Assembly: GCF_001020565.1 (NCBI RefSeq)
Contig: NZ_LDAS01000001.1
Span: 1,838,985 to 1,902,984, forward strand
Reading direction: 5' to 3'
DNA length: 64,000 nt
From: Maribacter thermophilus
GTDB lineage: Bacteria; Bacteroidota; Bacteroidia; Flavobacteriales; Flavobacteriaceae
The first letter of the stretch is position 1. Every line of letters begins with the position of its first letter. Under the pieces are notes generated by a model, which saw only the letters and a list, made by a program, of their open reading frames with translations, made no database searches and had not been told where the DNA came from. Shown here piece by piece: positions 1 to 9,606 of the stretch. Both the position numbers and the translations under genes were made by a program.

Positions 1-1
1 A

Positions 2-1849
2 CGTAACTCCGCAACTCAGACAAGTCCAGATTTCTTTAATCTAAGCGCTGGCTTCTATAGTATCAGTGTTACGGACGATATTGGCTGTGAATACGAAACT
101 GCAATTGTAGAAATCGTAGATCCAACACAGGTAGACGCTATTTTAATTACGGATAGCCCCAATAGTTGTCTTGATGGCGCAGACCTACTATTAGTAGCCT
201 CTGGTGGAACAGCCCCTTACACTTGGAGCGAGGATGGCGTTACCTACAATAGCATGAACCAGATCAATGGCACAGACACCCATTTGTTCCAAAACATGCC
301 TGTGGGCACCTATAGCTATTTTGTTAAAGACGACTTTAATTGTGTCTCTGTAATTTCGAACGAAATAGCCGTAAACGAAATTGAAGACCTTACAATGACC
401 TTGGACACCACTGCAGCAAAAATCAATTGTTCGGGCGATAGTACGGCCGTGATCATTGCAGATGCCGATGGTGGACTTGGCAGCTATGAATATGCATTAT
501 TTGCCGATGCGACCTTGACTACAGAAATAATACCTAACCAAACCAACGGAACTTTTACAGACCTTCCAAGCGGAACGTACTATGTAAGAGTTCAAAGTAG
601 GGATTGTGAAATTGTCTCTGAAGAGATTTTTATTTCAGAACCTGATCCTTTGGTAGTGGTGCCTACCGTAACCGATGTAAGCTGTAATGGTGCGGATGAC
701 GGTAGCGTTCAAATTGATGTAACAGGTGGTACCGGAGATTATCAATTCGCCATCTCCCCCAACCTTAATAAGTTTTATGACGAAAACATCTTTGATGCGC
801 TTTCCCCTGGAGATTATTCTATCATCGTACAAGATAGTAACGGTTGTTACGAACTTGTAGAGTTTACGATAACAGAGCCATCCCCACTTGATATTACACT
901 GACTGCTACACCAGAAATTTGTGCCGGCGACGAAGATGGCACCATTTCTGTCAGCATATCTGGCGGAACGGCACCGTACAGTACCAGTATCAATAGTAGC
1001 GATGATGCAGATTTTATTCAAGACAGATTCAGCTTTGATTCGCTGCCCAGTGGTGACTATATCATTTTTGTAAAAGATGCCAATGGATGTACCCTGAACG
1101 ATATCATTAGAATAGAGAACGGGGCCAACCTAAATGCTACAGCAGAAGTGATATATGAATGTACCGGGGATACACCGAACAATTACATTGATCTTGTTTT
1201 GGAAGACGAAACCGTTTCTTCTGAAGTAATGTACGCATTGGACTCAACAGACCCTAACGACTATATGCTAGAAGCAGATTTTAGGAACCTGACCCCTGGC
1301 AGTCATTACATTACCATTGCACACTCCAATGGATGTATAAATATATTGGAATTTGAAGTAGAAGGTTTTGAACCTTTAGAGTTGATTGCGATCCAAGAAA
1401 ACCTAAATGAAATAACCGCTGTTGCCACCGGAGGAAAAGAAGGATATACCTTCTATTTTGACGACCAAGACAATGGTGATGACAACACCTTCTATATCAG
1501 GAGAACTGATACCTATACGGTAAGGGTTGTAGATGCCAATGGTTGTGAATCGGTTACCACTATTTTCATGGAATTCATCGATATTGAAATACCTAACTTC
1601 TTCACCCCTGATGGTGATGGTCAAAATGATATATGGACGCCTATCAACATCGAGATATTCCCTGATATATTTATCACAATTTTCGATAGATACGGACGTG
1701 AAGTATATAGGTTCAAGGACAACCAAGACGGTTGGGACGGATTCTATAACAATTCAGAATTACCTACCGGGGATTATTGGTATATCATAAAATTGAACGG
1801 AGAAGAAGATGAGCGAGAGTTTGTCGGCCACTTCACCCTGTATAGATAA
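2..1849 (+). CDS. T9SS-exported adhesin, SprB repeats plus CHU_C sorting domain (5' part missing)
   Basis: The reading frame is open from base 2 and the true start lies left of the window. The visible ~615 residues hold several SprB-type repeats, each with a Cys-Gly/Ser-acidic-Gly stretch followed by GGT-x-x-Y (for example around 680-760, 910-990 and 420-500). The last ~85 residues are a CHU_C / type B T9SS sorting domain, with a PDGDGQND motif near 1609-1632, YGREVY, and a terminal GHFTLYR strand. Known for the family: such proteins are secreted by the T9SS, anchored at or released from the surface, and act in gliding or adhesion. No PorP/SprF partner lies directly downstream; the next gene is a DUF11-type surface protein. 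Family assignment is secure; the specific ligand cannot be told. Confidence 0.92.
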   Translation, partial: RNSATQTSPDFFNLSAGFYSISVTDDIGCEYETAIVEIVDPTQVDAILITDSPNSCLDGADLLLVASGGTAPYTWSEDGVTYNSMNQINGTDTHLFQNMPVGTYSYFVKDDFNCVSVISNEIAVNEIEDLTMTLDTTAAKINCSGDSTAVIIADADGGLGSYEYALFADATLTTEIIPNQTNGTFTDLPSGTYYVRVQSRDCEIVSEEIFISEPDPLVVVPTVTDVSCNGADDGSVQIDVTGGTGDYQFAISPNLNKFYDENIFDALSPGDYSIIVQDSNGCYELVEFTITEPSPLDITLTATPEICAGDEDGTISVSISGGTAPYSTSINSSDDADFIQDRFSFDSLPSGDYIIFVKDANGCTLNDIIRIENGANLNATAEVIYECTGDTPNNYIDLVLEDETVSSEVMYALDSTDPNDYMLEADFRNLTPGSHYITIAHSNGCINILEFEVEGFEPLELIAIQENLNEITAVATGGKEGYTFYFDDQDNGDDNTFYIRRTDTYTVRVVDANGCESVTTIFMEFIDIEIPNFFTPDGDGQNDIWTPINIEIFPDIFITIFDRYGREVYRFKDNQDGWDGFYNNSELPTGDYWYIIKLNGEEDEREFVGHFTLYR

Positions 1850-1863
1850 CCAAATACTTTTTT

Positions 1864-1903
1864 AACCAAAGAAGCCATCTTAAAAAAGATGGCTTCTTTG
1901 GTT
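1864..1903 (+). terminator. Perfect 18-bp hairpin after the adhesin gene
   Basis: Arms 1864-1881 and 1886-1903 are exact reverse complements (18 bp) with an AAAA loop. It lies 14 bases after the adhesin stop. There is no long T-tract behind it, so it could act as a terminator or as a 3'-end stabilising stem. Confidence 0.7.
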
Positions 1904-2073
1904 ATAATATAGAAAGATACAAGAAAAATATTCTTATACACACAATAGCATTAATAATGCCATATAGGCCTTTTACAACACTACACCGTCGGTAGACAAC
2001 AAACTATTGTACAAACGTCGTACATAGTCTTACTTTGAAAATTAAAGTAAAAAAATCCCTCATATTGAGCCGT

Positions 2074-4518
2074 ATGTCATTTTTAAAAAATAGAATATTA
2101 TTATTACTCCTTTTTTTATGTGCTATAAATGGATATGCCCAATTAAGTGATTTACACTATTTACCCCCATTAAAACAAGGAGGCAACAATCAGGCTATAA
2201 GGGAACAAGCCGTTTATTTGTCCACTCCCGAAACTACGGCTTTTACCGTAAACGTATATCAAGGTGCCATAGCCGCCCCTATAGCGACCCTGTCATTGTC
2301 TAACGCGACTCCGGTAACGTATACTCTTGCCAACGGCAATAACGACATAACCCTTGTTTCCGATGCCAATACCGGGGTAGTGCTTTCATCTAGCGGATTG
2401 CATTTTGAAGCCCCTGGAGGAGAAAAATTCTATGTAAACTATAGAGGTAGTTCCGGTTCTCAGTCCACATCGCTTACCAGTAAGGGTAGGCAGGCGATGG
2501 GAACCCTTTTTAAATGGGGAGGCATACCCAATAGGGGAACTCATGCCAGTTTAACCAATACCTTGGGGATAATGGCCACCGAAGACAACACCACCGTACA
2601 GCTATACGGTTATGACCAAAACTGTGAATTTAGGTTGGGAAACGATCGTGACGGAATCACAAATGATACCTATACCATTAATTTAGATGCCAACGAATCT
2701 TTTGTGTTTGAGGCCTATGTTGCCGAAACAACCGCCAATATAGACGGTTGGATCGGCGCTACCGTAGAATCGGACAAAAATATAGTAATAAGCAACGGGG
2801 GATTGAACATTGCGGTGCGATCGGGAAATGCCAGTAGAGATGCCGCCATCGACCAGCCCGTACCACAAAACAAAATAGGAAAGGAATATGTGTTTATTCG
2901 TGGTCAGGGTACTAGTGAAACAGAAAAACCCATCATAATCGGAACGCAGAACAATACAGAAATTTATGTGAACGGCGCCACGACTCCCATTGCCACCATT
3001 AACAATGGGGATTATTTTGAAATCCCCGACAGCTATTATTCCAGTACATCCGCTGGAGGCAACATGTTCGTAACCACCACTAAAGATGCCTACGCATACC
3101 AATCATTGGCAGGGGGATCATCTATAGTTACAGTAGGACTCAACTTTGTGGCTCCCGTAAACTGCTTGTTGCCCGATACAGTAGATAACATTCCAAATAT
3201 TCAGGATGCGGCGGGCATTACAATGACGGGCGGGGTTACCATAGTAGCCTCTACCTCAACACCAGATGCCAATATTTCAATAACAGACGATAATGGAGCG
3301 GTAACACTACCTTCCTCTACCCCAGTAGCTGGGTCTACCGACTGGAAAACATATTATGTAGCAAACCTTACAGGCAATGTATCTGTAGAATCTACCGGAC
3401 CTATTGCCGTAGGTTTTATAGGCTATAGTGGTGCAAGGGGAATTGCAGGCTATTTCTCGGGTTTTGATACCGTACCCGAAGTAGATTTACAAGTTCAAGG
3501 GGGCGGTTGCTTGCCAGGTTCTGTAATAGAAGTGGTCGATGCCAACTACGATGCCTACCAATGGTACCAAAACGGAACCCTAGTTCCCGGTGCAATTTTT
3601 TCGAGTTACACCCCAACCGAAGCAGGTGATTACTATGCAAGAGTGACCAAAGGTGGTTGCACCTATGATTCACAACCAATAGCGGCCTATTATTGTCTAC
3701 CGGATATCGTAGTCAAAAAAACAGCCGACAAGAATACTATTTTAGAAGGCGATATTGTCGAATTCACGATTACCGTAGAAAGTTTGGGAGACGACGATGT
3801 TACCAATCTAAAGATTACCGATGTTATTCCCAATGGTTTAACATTGCTGTCCGCGAACCCCAGTGTTGGTAGCTGGTCCGCTCCCGAATGGACGATAGGA
3901 ACACTTTCCCAAGGTGAATTGGTATCACTTGTACTAGAGGTTCAGGCGGATGAGCTGCCGTTTGATTCTACGGTGTCGTCTTACACTAATACTGTTTCCA
4001 ACTCCCAAGACCAGACCGATGCGAATATCACATCGGACGACCTAAGTGAAACTTTGACGATTTCGAACAATGAGATTACGGTTACAAAAGTGGCCTTGCC
4101 CGCTCCTGATGGTTCCTACGACTCTTTAGGAGAAGAAATTACATATGAATTGGTCGTTACCAATAATGGTCCCTCTACATTAACCAATGTAACCATTACA
4201 GACCCCATGGCAGATTCCGGAAGCATTAGCCCCGCATCTGTCGCATCATTGGCACCGTCCAATTCTGTAACGTTTACACTTACACATAGTATTACAAATT
4301 CCGAACTAAGTGCCTTAGAAGTTACCAACACCGCTACCGCTCAGGCTTTGTTACCCAACGGGTTTAGTATTTCCGATACTTCTGATGACCCCAATAACAG
4401 TTCCGACGTAGATAGTAACGGTGATGGGGAACCCGATGACCCTACCGTGATTACCCTAGGAAGACCTAAAACCGTAATCACTAATAGAAATATCACCTAC
4501 AGGGTAAAACTAAATTAA
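2074..4518 (+). CDS. Secreted DUF11-repeat surface protein with IgGFc-binding-like N-terminal region
   Basis: ATG 2074 is preferred over the in-frame TTG at 2035 because it opens directly into a signal peptide (basic start, Leu-rich core, cleavage after NGYA); 814 aa. The first ~480 residues resemble the IgGFc-binding-protein N-terminal domain of bacterial surface proteins (assignment from overall pattern, moderate). A short Ig-like segment follows (YQWYQNG...). Two DUF11 repeats come next at about residues 540-800, each starting with a VVKKTAD / EITVTKVA motif and a DVIPNG / DPMADSG loop. Unlike the upstream gene it has no CHU_C or other recognisable T9SS domain; it ends in a short polar/basic tail (TNRNITYRVKLN). 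Probably outer surface or extracellular; function unknown. Confidence 0.82.
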   Translation: MSFLKNRILLLLLFLCAINGYAQLSDLHYLPPLKQGGNNQAIREQAVYLSTPETTAFTVNVYQGAIAAPIATLSLSNATPVTYTLANGNNDITLVSDANTGVVLSSSGLHFEAPGGEKFYVNYRGSSGSQSTSLTSKGRQAMGTLFKWGGIPNRGTHASLTNTLGIMATEDNTTVQLYGYDQNCEFRLGNDRDGITNDTYTINLDANESFVFEAYVAETTANIDGWIGATVESDKNIVISNGGLNIAVRSGNASRDAAIDQPVPQNKIGKEYVFIRGQGTSETEKPIIIGTQNNTEIYVNGATTPIATINNGDYFEIPDSYYSSTSAGGNMFVTTTKDAYAYQSLAGGSSIVTVGLNFVAPVNCLLPDTVDNIPNIQDAAGITMTGGVTIVASTSTPDANISITDDNGAVTLPSSTPVAGSTDWKTYYVANLTGNVSVESTGPIAVGFIGYSGARGIAGYFSGFDTVPEVDLQVQGGGCLPGSVIEVVDANYDAYQWYQNGTLVPGAIFSSYTPTEAGDYYARVTKGGCTYDSQPIAAYYCLPDIVVKKTADKNTILEGDIVEFTITVESLGDDDVTNLKITDVIPNGLTLLSANPSVGSWSAPEWTIGTLSQGELVSLVLEVQADELPFDSTVSSYTNTVSNSQDQTDANITSDDLSETLTISNNEITVTKVALPAPDGSYDSLGEEITYELVVTNNGPSTLTNVTITDPMADSGSISPASVASLAPSNSVTFTLTHSITNSELSALEVTNTATAQALLPNGFSISDTSDDPNNSSDVDSNGDGEPDDPTVITLGRPKTVITNRNITYRVKLN

Positions 4519-4588
4519 TTTATAAGGTTCTGTAACAAAAATTGCTCGTTCTCGTCAAGTAAGTAGAATCAATCAAAAACTACTTGCT

Positions 4589-5491
4589 TTGAGCACAATA
4601 CTCACCGTAAACAACCTTACTAAAAAGTTTGGTCATCTAACTGCCGTAAAGGATTTATCATTTTCAATAGAGAAAGGCCATGTCTATGGCATTCTAGGCC
4701 CTAACGGCAGTGGCAAATCTACCACATTGGGCATTGTACTGAACGTGGTAAATAAAACAAGTGGCAATTTTCATTGGTTCGACGGCTCGGTTTCTACCCA
4801 TGAAGCCCTTAAAAAAGTAGGGGCCATAATTGAAAGACCTAATTTCTATCCTTACATGACGGCAGTCCAAAATTTAAAATTGGTCTGTAAGATCAAAGAG
4901 GTAAGCGAAGATAAAATTGAGGAAAAATTGGAATTGGTGGGCCTATTGGACCGCAAGAACAGCAAGTTTAAGACCTACTCTCTAGGTATGAAGCAGCGTT
5001 TGGCCATTGCCTCTGCCCTACTTAACGATCCTGAAATTTTAATCTTGGACGAGCCGACCAACGGGCTAGACCCACAAGGTATTCATCAAATACGTCAAAT
5101 AATCACCAAAATAGCCGCTGAAGGCACCACCATTTTATTGGCTTCCCATTTGTTGGACGAAGTAGAAAAAGTGTGTAGCCATGTGATTATACTGCGAAAA
5201 GGAGAAAAACTATATGCCGGCCGTGTAGATGGCATGTTGGCAAGCCATGGCTTTTTTGAATTAAAATGTGATGATATGAAAAAGTTGGTCTCTACCCTAA
5301 AGGCAAACCCTAGTTTTCTGGAGATCAAACAAGAAAATGGCCTCGTTACCGCCTTTCTAAAAGAAGAAATGGATGCTAAACACCTCAATGAATCCTTATT
5401 TAAAAACGGCATTGTACTATCGCACCTGGTAAAAAGAAAAGAAAGCTTGGAAGAACAATTCCTGACCTTGACCAAAAATCAATCAAACTAA
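4589..5491 (+). CDS. ABC transporter ATP-binding protein (bacitracin/antibiotic-efflux type)
   Basis: 300 aa, TTG start; no ATG offers a full-length N-terminus, and the strand following TTG (STILTVNNLTKKFG) is the usual start of this family. Walker A GPNGSGKST at residues 37-45, signature YSLGMKQR near 133-140, Walker B ILILDEPTNGLDP near 150-162, then the H-loop (LLASHLLDE). The signature has LGMKQ in place of LSGGQ, as in BcrA/NatA-type ATPases. It powers the membrane partner encoded 11 bases downstream. The substrate cannot be inferred; efflux or lipid/peptide handling is typical for the family. Confidence 0.93.
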   Translation: MSTILTVNNLTKKFGHLTAVKDLSFSIEKGHVYGILGPNGSGKSTTLGIVLNVVNKTSGNFHWFDGSVSTHEALKKVGAIIERPNFYPYMTAVQNLKLVCKIKEVSEDKIEEKLELVGLLDRKNSKFKTYSLGMKQRLAIASALLNDPEILILDEPTNGLDPQGIHQIRQIITKIAAEGTTILLASHLLDEVEKVCSHVIILRKGEKLYAGRVDGMLASHGFFELKCDDMKKLVSTLKANPSFLEIKQENGLVTAFLKEEMDAKHLNESLFKNGIVLSHLVKRKESLEEQFLTLTKNQSN

Positions 5492-5502
5492 TCGACCAAG
5501 AC

Positions 5503-6336
5503 ATGATACGTTTACTACAAATAGAATTTATAAAGCTTTGGAACAATAGGGCCAGCAAGATATTGATCATCTCCTACTTTTTTATATTGACATCCATTGC
5601 ACTGGTCGCGGCCATAAAATTTGATATAGGCCCGGTTAAGTTCCACATGGCAGAAATAGGTATTTTCAATTTTCCCTATATCTGGCATTTCAACACGTTT
5701 ATTACAGCCTTTTTTAAATTATTCCTGGCTATAGTTATCGTTTCGATGATGGCAAACGAGTACAGTAATAAAACGATTAAACAGAACTTGATAGACGGAC
5801 TCTCGAAAAAAGAGTTTATTCTTTCCAAGTTTTTGACCGTTGTTTCCTTCGCCTTGATTTCTACGATATTCGTCTTCATTGTATCCTTAATTTTAGGTTT
5901 GATGTATTCGGACTATGACGAACTATCCATTATATTTTCCGATCTGGAATTCATCGTGGCCTTTTTCTTCAAATTATTGGGATTCTTTTCTTTTTGCCTT
6001 TTTCTGGGCATTCTGGTAAAACGTTCCGCCTTTGCCCTCGGTTTCTTAATTCTATGGCAGGTATTGGAAGGCATTATAAGAGGTTTGATTCGTTGGAAAT
6101 TGTTCGACGGGGATACCACGGAGACCATTATGGGCTTCTTCCCCTTACAATCCATGTTCAATTTGATAAAAGAACCTTTCACCAGATTAGAAGCCGTACA
6201 AACGGTGGCGAATCAGGTAGGCGAGCACATTAATTTAAATTACCGTGTACATTGGTACGAAATCGTAATAGTAATGGCTTGGACCGCTATTTTCATTTAT
6301 TTATCCTATGCCTTGCTCAAAAAACGGGACCTATAA
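5503..6336 (+). CDS. ABC transporter permease (ABC-2 type)
   Basis: 277 aa, very hydrophobic, with about six predicted membrane segments: near residues 18-37, 60-85, 105-130, 145-165, 170-190 and a last one near 250-270. It ends in a short basic tail (LLKKRDL). The sequence motif MANEYSNKTIKQNLIDGLSK is typical of ABC-2 permeases. It starts 11 bases after the ATPase gene and so forms a two-gene operon with it. It forms the membrane channel of the transporter; cargo unknown. Confidence 0.9.
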   Translation: MIRLLQIEFIKLWNNRASKILIISYFFILTSIALVAAIKFDIGPVKFHMAEIGIFNFPYIWHFNTFITAFFKLFLAIVIVSMMANEYSNKTIKQNLIDGLSKKEFILSKFLTVVSFALISTIFVFIVSLILGLMYSDYDELSIIFSDLEFIVAFFFKLLGFFSFCLFLGILVKRSAFALGFLILWQVLEGIIRGLIRWKLFDGDTTETIMGFFPLQSMFNLIKEPFTRLEAVQTVANQVGEHINLNYRVHWYEIVIVMAWTAIFIYLSYALLKKRDL

Positions 6337-6413
6337 CCCTATACTAAATCCATTTTTGGCAATTAACCCATTTTCCAAATAATATTACAAAGAGTGTTTT
6401 GTACTTTTATTGA

Positions 6414-8405
6414 ATGAAGTTTAAAGTAGTATCCGAATTTAGTCCGACAGGAGACCAGCCAAATGCCATCAAGGAATTAACGACCGGACTGGAAACCGGC
6501 GAAAAATACCAGACATTATTGGGTGTAACTGGTTCTGGTAAGACCTTTACAATCGCCAATGTTATAGAAAAGGTGCAACGACCTACCTTGGTACTTGCCC
6601 ATAATAAAACCTTGGCCGCCCAATTATATTCGGAGTTTAAGCAATTTTTTCCAGATAATGCTATTGAGTATTTTGTTTCGTACTACGATTATTACCAACC
6701 CGAAGCCTATATTCCTACCAGTGGGGTCTACATAGAAAAAGACCTTTCTATAAACGAGGACATTGAAAAATTACGGCTCAGCGCCACCTCCTCTTTACTT
6801 TCTGGAAGACGCGATGTATTGGTGGTCGCTTCGGTTTCTTGCCTTTATGGTATCGGAAACCCTGTTGAATTTCAAAAAAATGTCATTTCTATACAAAAAG
6901 AACAAATAATCTCTAGAACCAAATTTTTGCATCAACTGGTGCAAAGTCTATATTCTAGGACAACCGCAGATTTTAGAAATGGAAATTTCCGGGTCAAGGG
7001 AGACGTGGTCGATGTTTTCCCCAGTTATGCCGACCACGCATTTAGAATTCATTTTTTTGGAGACGAAATAGAGGAAATTGAAGCTTTTGATCCTTTTAAC
7101 AATAAAGTACTGGAGGTATATGAAAACCTGAATATTTATCCGGCAAATATGTTCGTTACCTCCCAAGATGTACTTCAGAATGCCATTCACAACATACAGG
7201 ACGACCTTGTAAAACAGCTTGATTATTTTAAGGAAATAGGAAAACCCCTAGAAGCAAAACGGTTGGAGGAACGTACAAACTTTGACCTGGAAATGATCAG
7301 GGAGCTTGGCTATTGTTCCGGTATAGAAAACTATTCGCGCTACTTGGACGGTAGGGAACCCGGTACACGGCCTTTCTGTCTGTTAGATTACTTTCCGGAC
7401 GATTATTTAATGGTAATAGACGAAAGCCATGTTACCATTCCACAGGTGCACGCCATGTACGGCGGAGACCGGTCAAGAAAGGTGAATTTAGTAGAATACG
7501 GCTTTAGGCTACCGGCTGCCATGGACAATAGACCTTTGAAATTTGAAGAGTTCGAGGCACTTCAAAATCAGGTAATATATGTAAGTGCCACCCCAGCGGA
7601 TTATGAACTACAACTGAGCCAAGGAGTGTATGTAGAGCAAATTATTAGACCTACAGGCCTGTTGGACCCGATCATAGAAGTACGGCCAAGCCTTAACCAG
7701 ATAGATGACCTTGTGGAAGAAATTCACCAAAGGGTAGAGAAAGATGAAAGGGTATTGGTCACCACACTTACCAAACGTATGGCCGAAGAACTTGCCAAAT
7801 ATTTGGATAGAATAAGTGTAAGGTGTAGATATATCCATAGCGATGTTGATACTTTGGAACGTGTAGAGATCATGCAAGACCTAAGAAAAGGTATTTTTGA
7901 CGTACTGATCGGTGTAAATCTTTTAAGGGAAGGTCTAGACCTGCCAGAGGTGTCATTGGTGGCAATTTTAGATGCGGACAAAGAAGGTTTTCTTCGTAAT
8001 ACCAGATCACTAACACAGACAGTAGGAAGAGCTGCAAGAAACCTAAACGGTAAGGCGATCATGTATGCCGACAAGATAACGGACAGTATGCAAAGAACCA
8101 TTGACGAGACAAATTACAGAAGAGAAAAACAGATAAATTATAACACAGAACACAACCTTGTACCCAAAGCACTGAACAAAAATCTTGACAGTGTCCTGGT
8201 TCAAAATTCGGTCTCTACATATCACTATAAAAAAGAAGAATTAAGAGCTGCGGAACCCGACTTGGAATATCTTACAAAAGATCAGATCAATAAGCTGATA
8301 AGGGAGAAAAGAAAGGAGATGGAGAAGGCAGCAAAAGAGCTCGATTTTATGCAAGCGGCAAGATTACGAGACGAAATAAAAGCCCTTCAAGAACAAGAAA
8401 ACTAA
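6414..8405 (+). CDS. uvrB: UvrABC excinuclease subunit B
   Basis: 663 aa, the usual UvrB length. It is the damage-verification helicase of nucleotide excision repair, working with UvrA and UvrC in the cytoplasm. Walker A GVTGSGKT is at residues 37-44. The damage-probing beta-hairpin (YYDYYQPEAYIP) follows near 92-103, the helicase motif VIDESHVT is near 335, and motif VI QTVGRAARN is near 535. The C-terminal UVR domain that binds UvrC is at ~625-663. ATG 6414 gives the expected MKFKVVSEFSPTGDQP start. It stands alone, 77 bases after the ABC operon, with its own leader; a TACTTTTA box lies just before the ATG. Confidence 0.98.
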   Translation: MKFKVVSEFSPTGDQPNAIKELTTGLETGEKYQTLLGVTGSGKTFTIANVIEKVQRPTLVLAHNKTLAAQLYSEFKQFFPDNAIEYFVSYYDYYQPEAYIPTSGVYIEKDLSINEDIEKLRLSATSSLLSGRRDVLVVASVSCLYGIGNPVEFQKNVISIQKEQIISRTKFLHQLVQSLYSRTTADFRNGNFRVKGDVVDVFPSYADHAFRIHFFGDEIEEIEAFDPFNNKVLEVYENLNIYPANMFVTSQDVLQNAIHNIQDDLVKQLDYFKEIGKPLEAKRLEERTNFDLEMIRELGYCSGIENYSRYLDGREPGTRPFCLLDYFPDDYLMVIDESHVTIPQVHAMYGGDRSRKVNLVEYGFRLPAAMDNRPLKFEEFEALQNQVIYVSATPADYELQLSQGVYVEQIIRPTGLLDPIIEVRPSLNQIDDLVEEIHQRVEKDERVLVTTLTKRMAEELAKYLDRISVRCRYIHSDVDTLERVEIMQDLRKGIFDVLIGVNLLREGLDLPEVSLVAILDADKEGFLRNTRSLTQTVGRAARNLNGKAIMYADKITDSMQRTIDETNYRREKQINYNTEHNLVPKALNKNLDSVLVQNSVSTYHYKKEELRAAEPDLEYLTKDQINKLIREKRKEMEKAAKELDFMQAARLRDEIKALQEQEN

Positions 8406-9062
8406 AAAATACGGTGTAAAAAAGATCCACATTGCCTTTTTAGCCAAAATATCAACAAATACTTAACACAAAAACAAGTATTATACTGAATACATGTAAT
8501 TTACATATATTTTTAGGCTAGACTAAATTTGATATTTTCTTTGTATCCCAGAAGAAAAAAGACAACAAAAACCACTTTCTAAACAGCTACCTCCCTAATA
8601 AGATTTTTTTGTTTTTTTGAGCGGAAGCCATTTCTTTATTCGAGATGAACTTAGCAGAAAGCACCCATTGAAACCATGTCGAATTTACAACATTTTTAGA
8701 GATAAAAAAAGATAGTTCAAACCTACGACATAAGTAAAAAAATACCCCAAAGACATGTTGGCTCCAACACCCAAAAGCCAAAAATCAAAACCATTAAAAC
8801 AGAAAGTCCACTACCCTATTTATAAAAATAATTTTAGGTGCAATAACCAGAATACCACAAACCCGATTTACCGCTAAAAACAGTTCCAAAAAATATTGAG
8901 AAATAGATTTTGGAATATCGATGTCTTGTTTTGATATTTATTTTTACCACGGTCATTTGCTCCTTGAGCATAAAAAAAAGCGCCTTGATTTCTCAAGGCG
9001 CCTAACCAACCAACTATTCAACTATTACAAAATCCAAATAACAGAATTTACGTCTCTTCTAA
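8406..9062. other. Gene-free stretch between uvrB and the hsp20 gene
   Basis: About 650 bases, AT-rich. Visible structures are a short palindrome ATGTAA-T-TTACAT at 8494-8506, T-runs near 8604-8618, and the hsp20 terminator at 8972-9001. The small open frames here (64 aa or less, TTG starts or no family features) have no support. I see no tRNA or recognisable RNA family. Confidence 0.6.
8972..9001 (-). terminator. Rho-independent terminator of hsp20
   Basis: Stem 8980-8988 / 8993-9001 (GCGCCTTGA, 9 bp) with a TTTC loop. Eight A's at 8972-8979 become a T-tract when read leftward. It lies 61 bases downstream of the hsp20 stop. Confidence 0.88.
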
Positions 9063-9488
9063 TTAAGACAACGATATCATTCTTTTTGGTTTTGGTAAAG
9101 CTTCTTTCTTTTTAGGTAATGTGAATTTTAAGATACCATCTTCATAGGTAGCTTTTATTTTATCACTGTCTACAGAATCAGGTAAAGTGAAAGATCTTTT
9201 AAAAGAAGAATAACTAAATTCCCTTCTAGTATAGTTATCTTCTTTTGTTTCCTTATCGGATTTTACCTCAGAGGAAATTGACAATAGACTATCATCTATT
9301 TCAATATTAAAATCATCTTTAGACCTTCCTGGAACAGCTAGTTCCATTTCAAATTCTTTTTCTCCTTCCTTAATGTTCACAGCTGGAACATTAGTGCCAA
9401 AGTTTTCCATTCCACCAAACCAATCTGGTTTAAAAATTTCGTTCATCAATGAAGGAAATAACACGTCGTTTCTTTTAACTAAACTCAT
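9063..9488 (-). CDS. Small heat-shock protein, Hsp20/alpha-crystallin family
   Basis: 141 aa. An ATP-independent holdase that binds unfolding proteins in the cytoplasm. The alpha-crystallin domain spans roughly residues 32-130, with the conserved start VNIKEGEKEFEMELAVPG, the DDSLLSISSE strand and the YEDGILKFTLPKK end. A C-terminal ISL matches the I-x-I/L oligomerisation motif. It is monocistronic, with its own terminator. Upstream lie TGACA-type repeats (9563-9606) rather than a CIRCE element, so regulation by HrcA is not suggested by the sequence. Confidence 0.95.
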   Translation of the reverse strand: MSLVKRNDVLFPSLMNEIFKPDWFGGMENFGTNVPAVNIKEGEKEFEMELAVPGRSKDDFNIEIDDSLLSISSEVKSDKETKEDNYTRREFSYSSFKRSFTLPDSVDSDKIKATYEDGILKFTLPKKKEALPKPKRMISLS

Positions 9489-9562
9489 AACTATATATTT
9501 TTTTTTGATTAAACATTTTTACGCTTAGCAAAAGGCAAATCCTATACCAACCAAAAAAACAA

Positions 9563-9606
9563 GACAATATGTCGCTTTTTTATAAGTTTTAAATGACATA
9601 TTGACA
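9563..9606 (-). promoter_or_regulatory. Candidate stress operator upstream of hsp20
   Basis: Two related sites lie 75-118 bases before the start codon. One is a direct repeat TGACA-TAT-TGACA at 9594-9606. The other is GACAATATGTC at 9563-9573, which is nearly the inverse of GACATATTGAC (9595-9605; 9 bp identical). A possible -7 element (TAGGATTTG, read leftward) follows nearer the gene. The same TGACA-N3-TGACA layout occurs before grpE. Binding protein unknown; inference from repeat structure only. Confidence 0.4.

Noticed and set aside
2-1849. Tandem periodic units that might look like a repeat array
   Set aside because: They are protein-level SprB repeats in one coding frame; DNA copies are too diverged for CRISPR or satellite repeats.
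2683-3102. 139-residue minus-strand frame inside the DUF11-protein gene
   Set aside because: Shadow frame; the plus strand has a clear signal peptide and domain structure.
8494-8506. ATGTAA-T-TTACAT palindrome
   Set aside because: Short and AT-rich in an AT-rich spacer, not near a start codon; expected by chance.
8587-8781. 64-residue minus-strand frame in the spacer after uvrB
   Set aside because: TTG start, odd Phe/Cys/Trp composition, no partner gene, no terminator or promoter.
8921-9115. 64-residue plus-strand frame across the hsp20 terminator
   Set aside because: Runs through a terminator hairpin and into the 3' end of hsp20 on the other strand.
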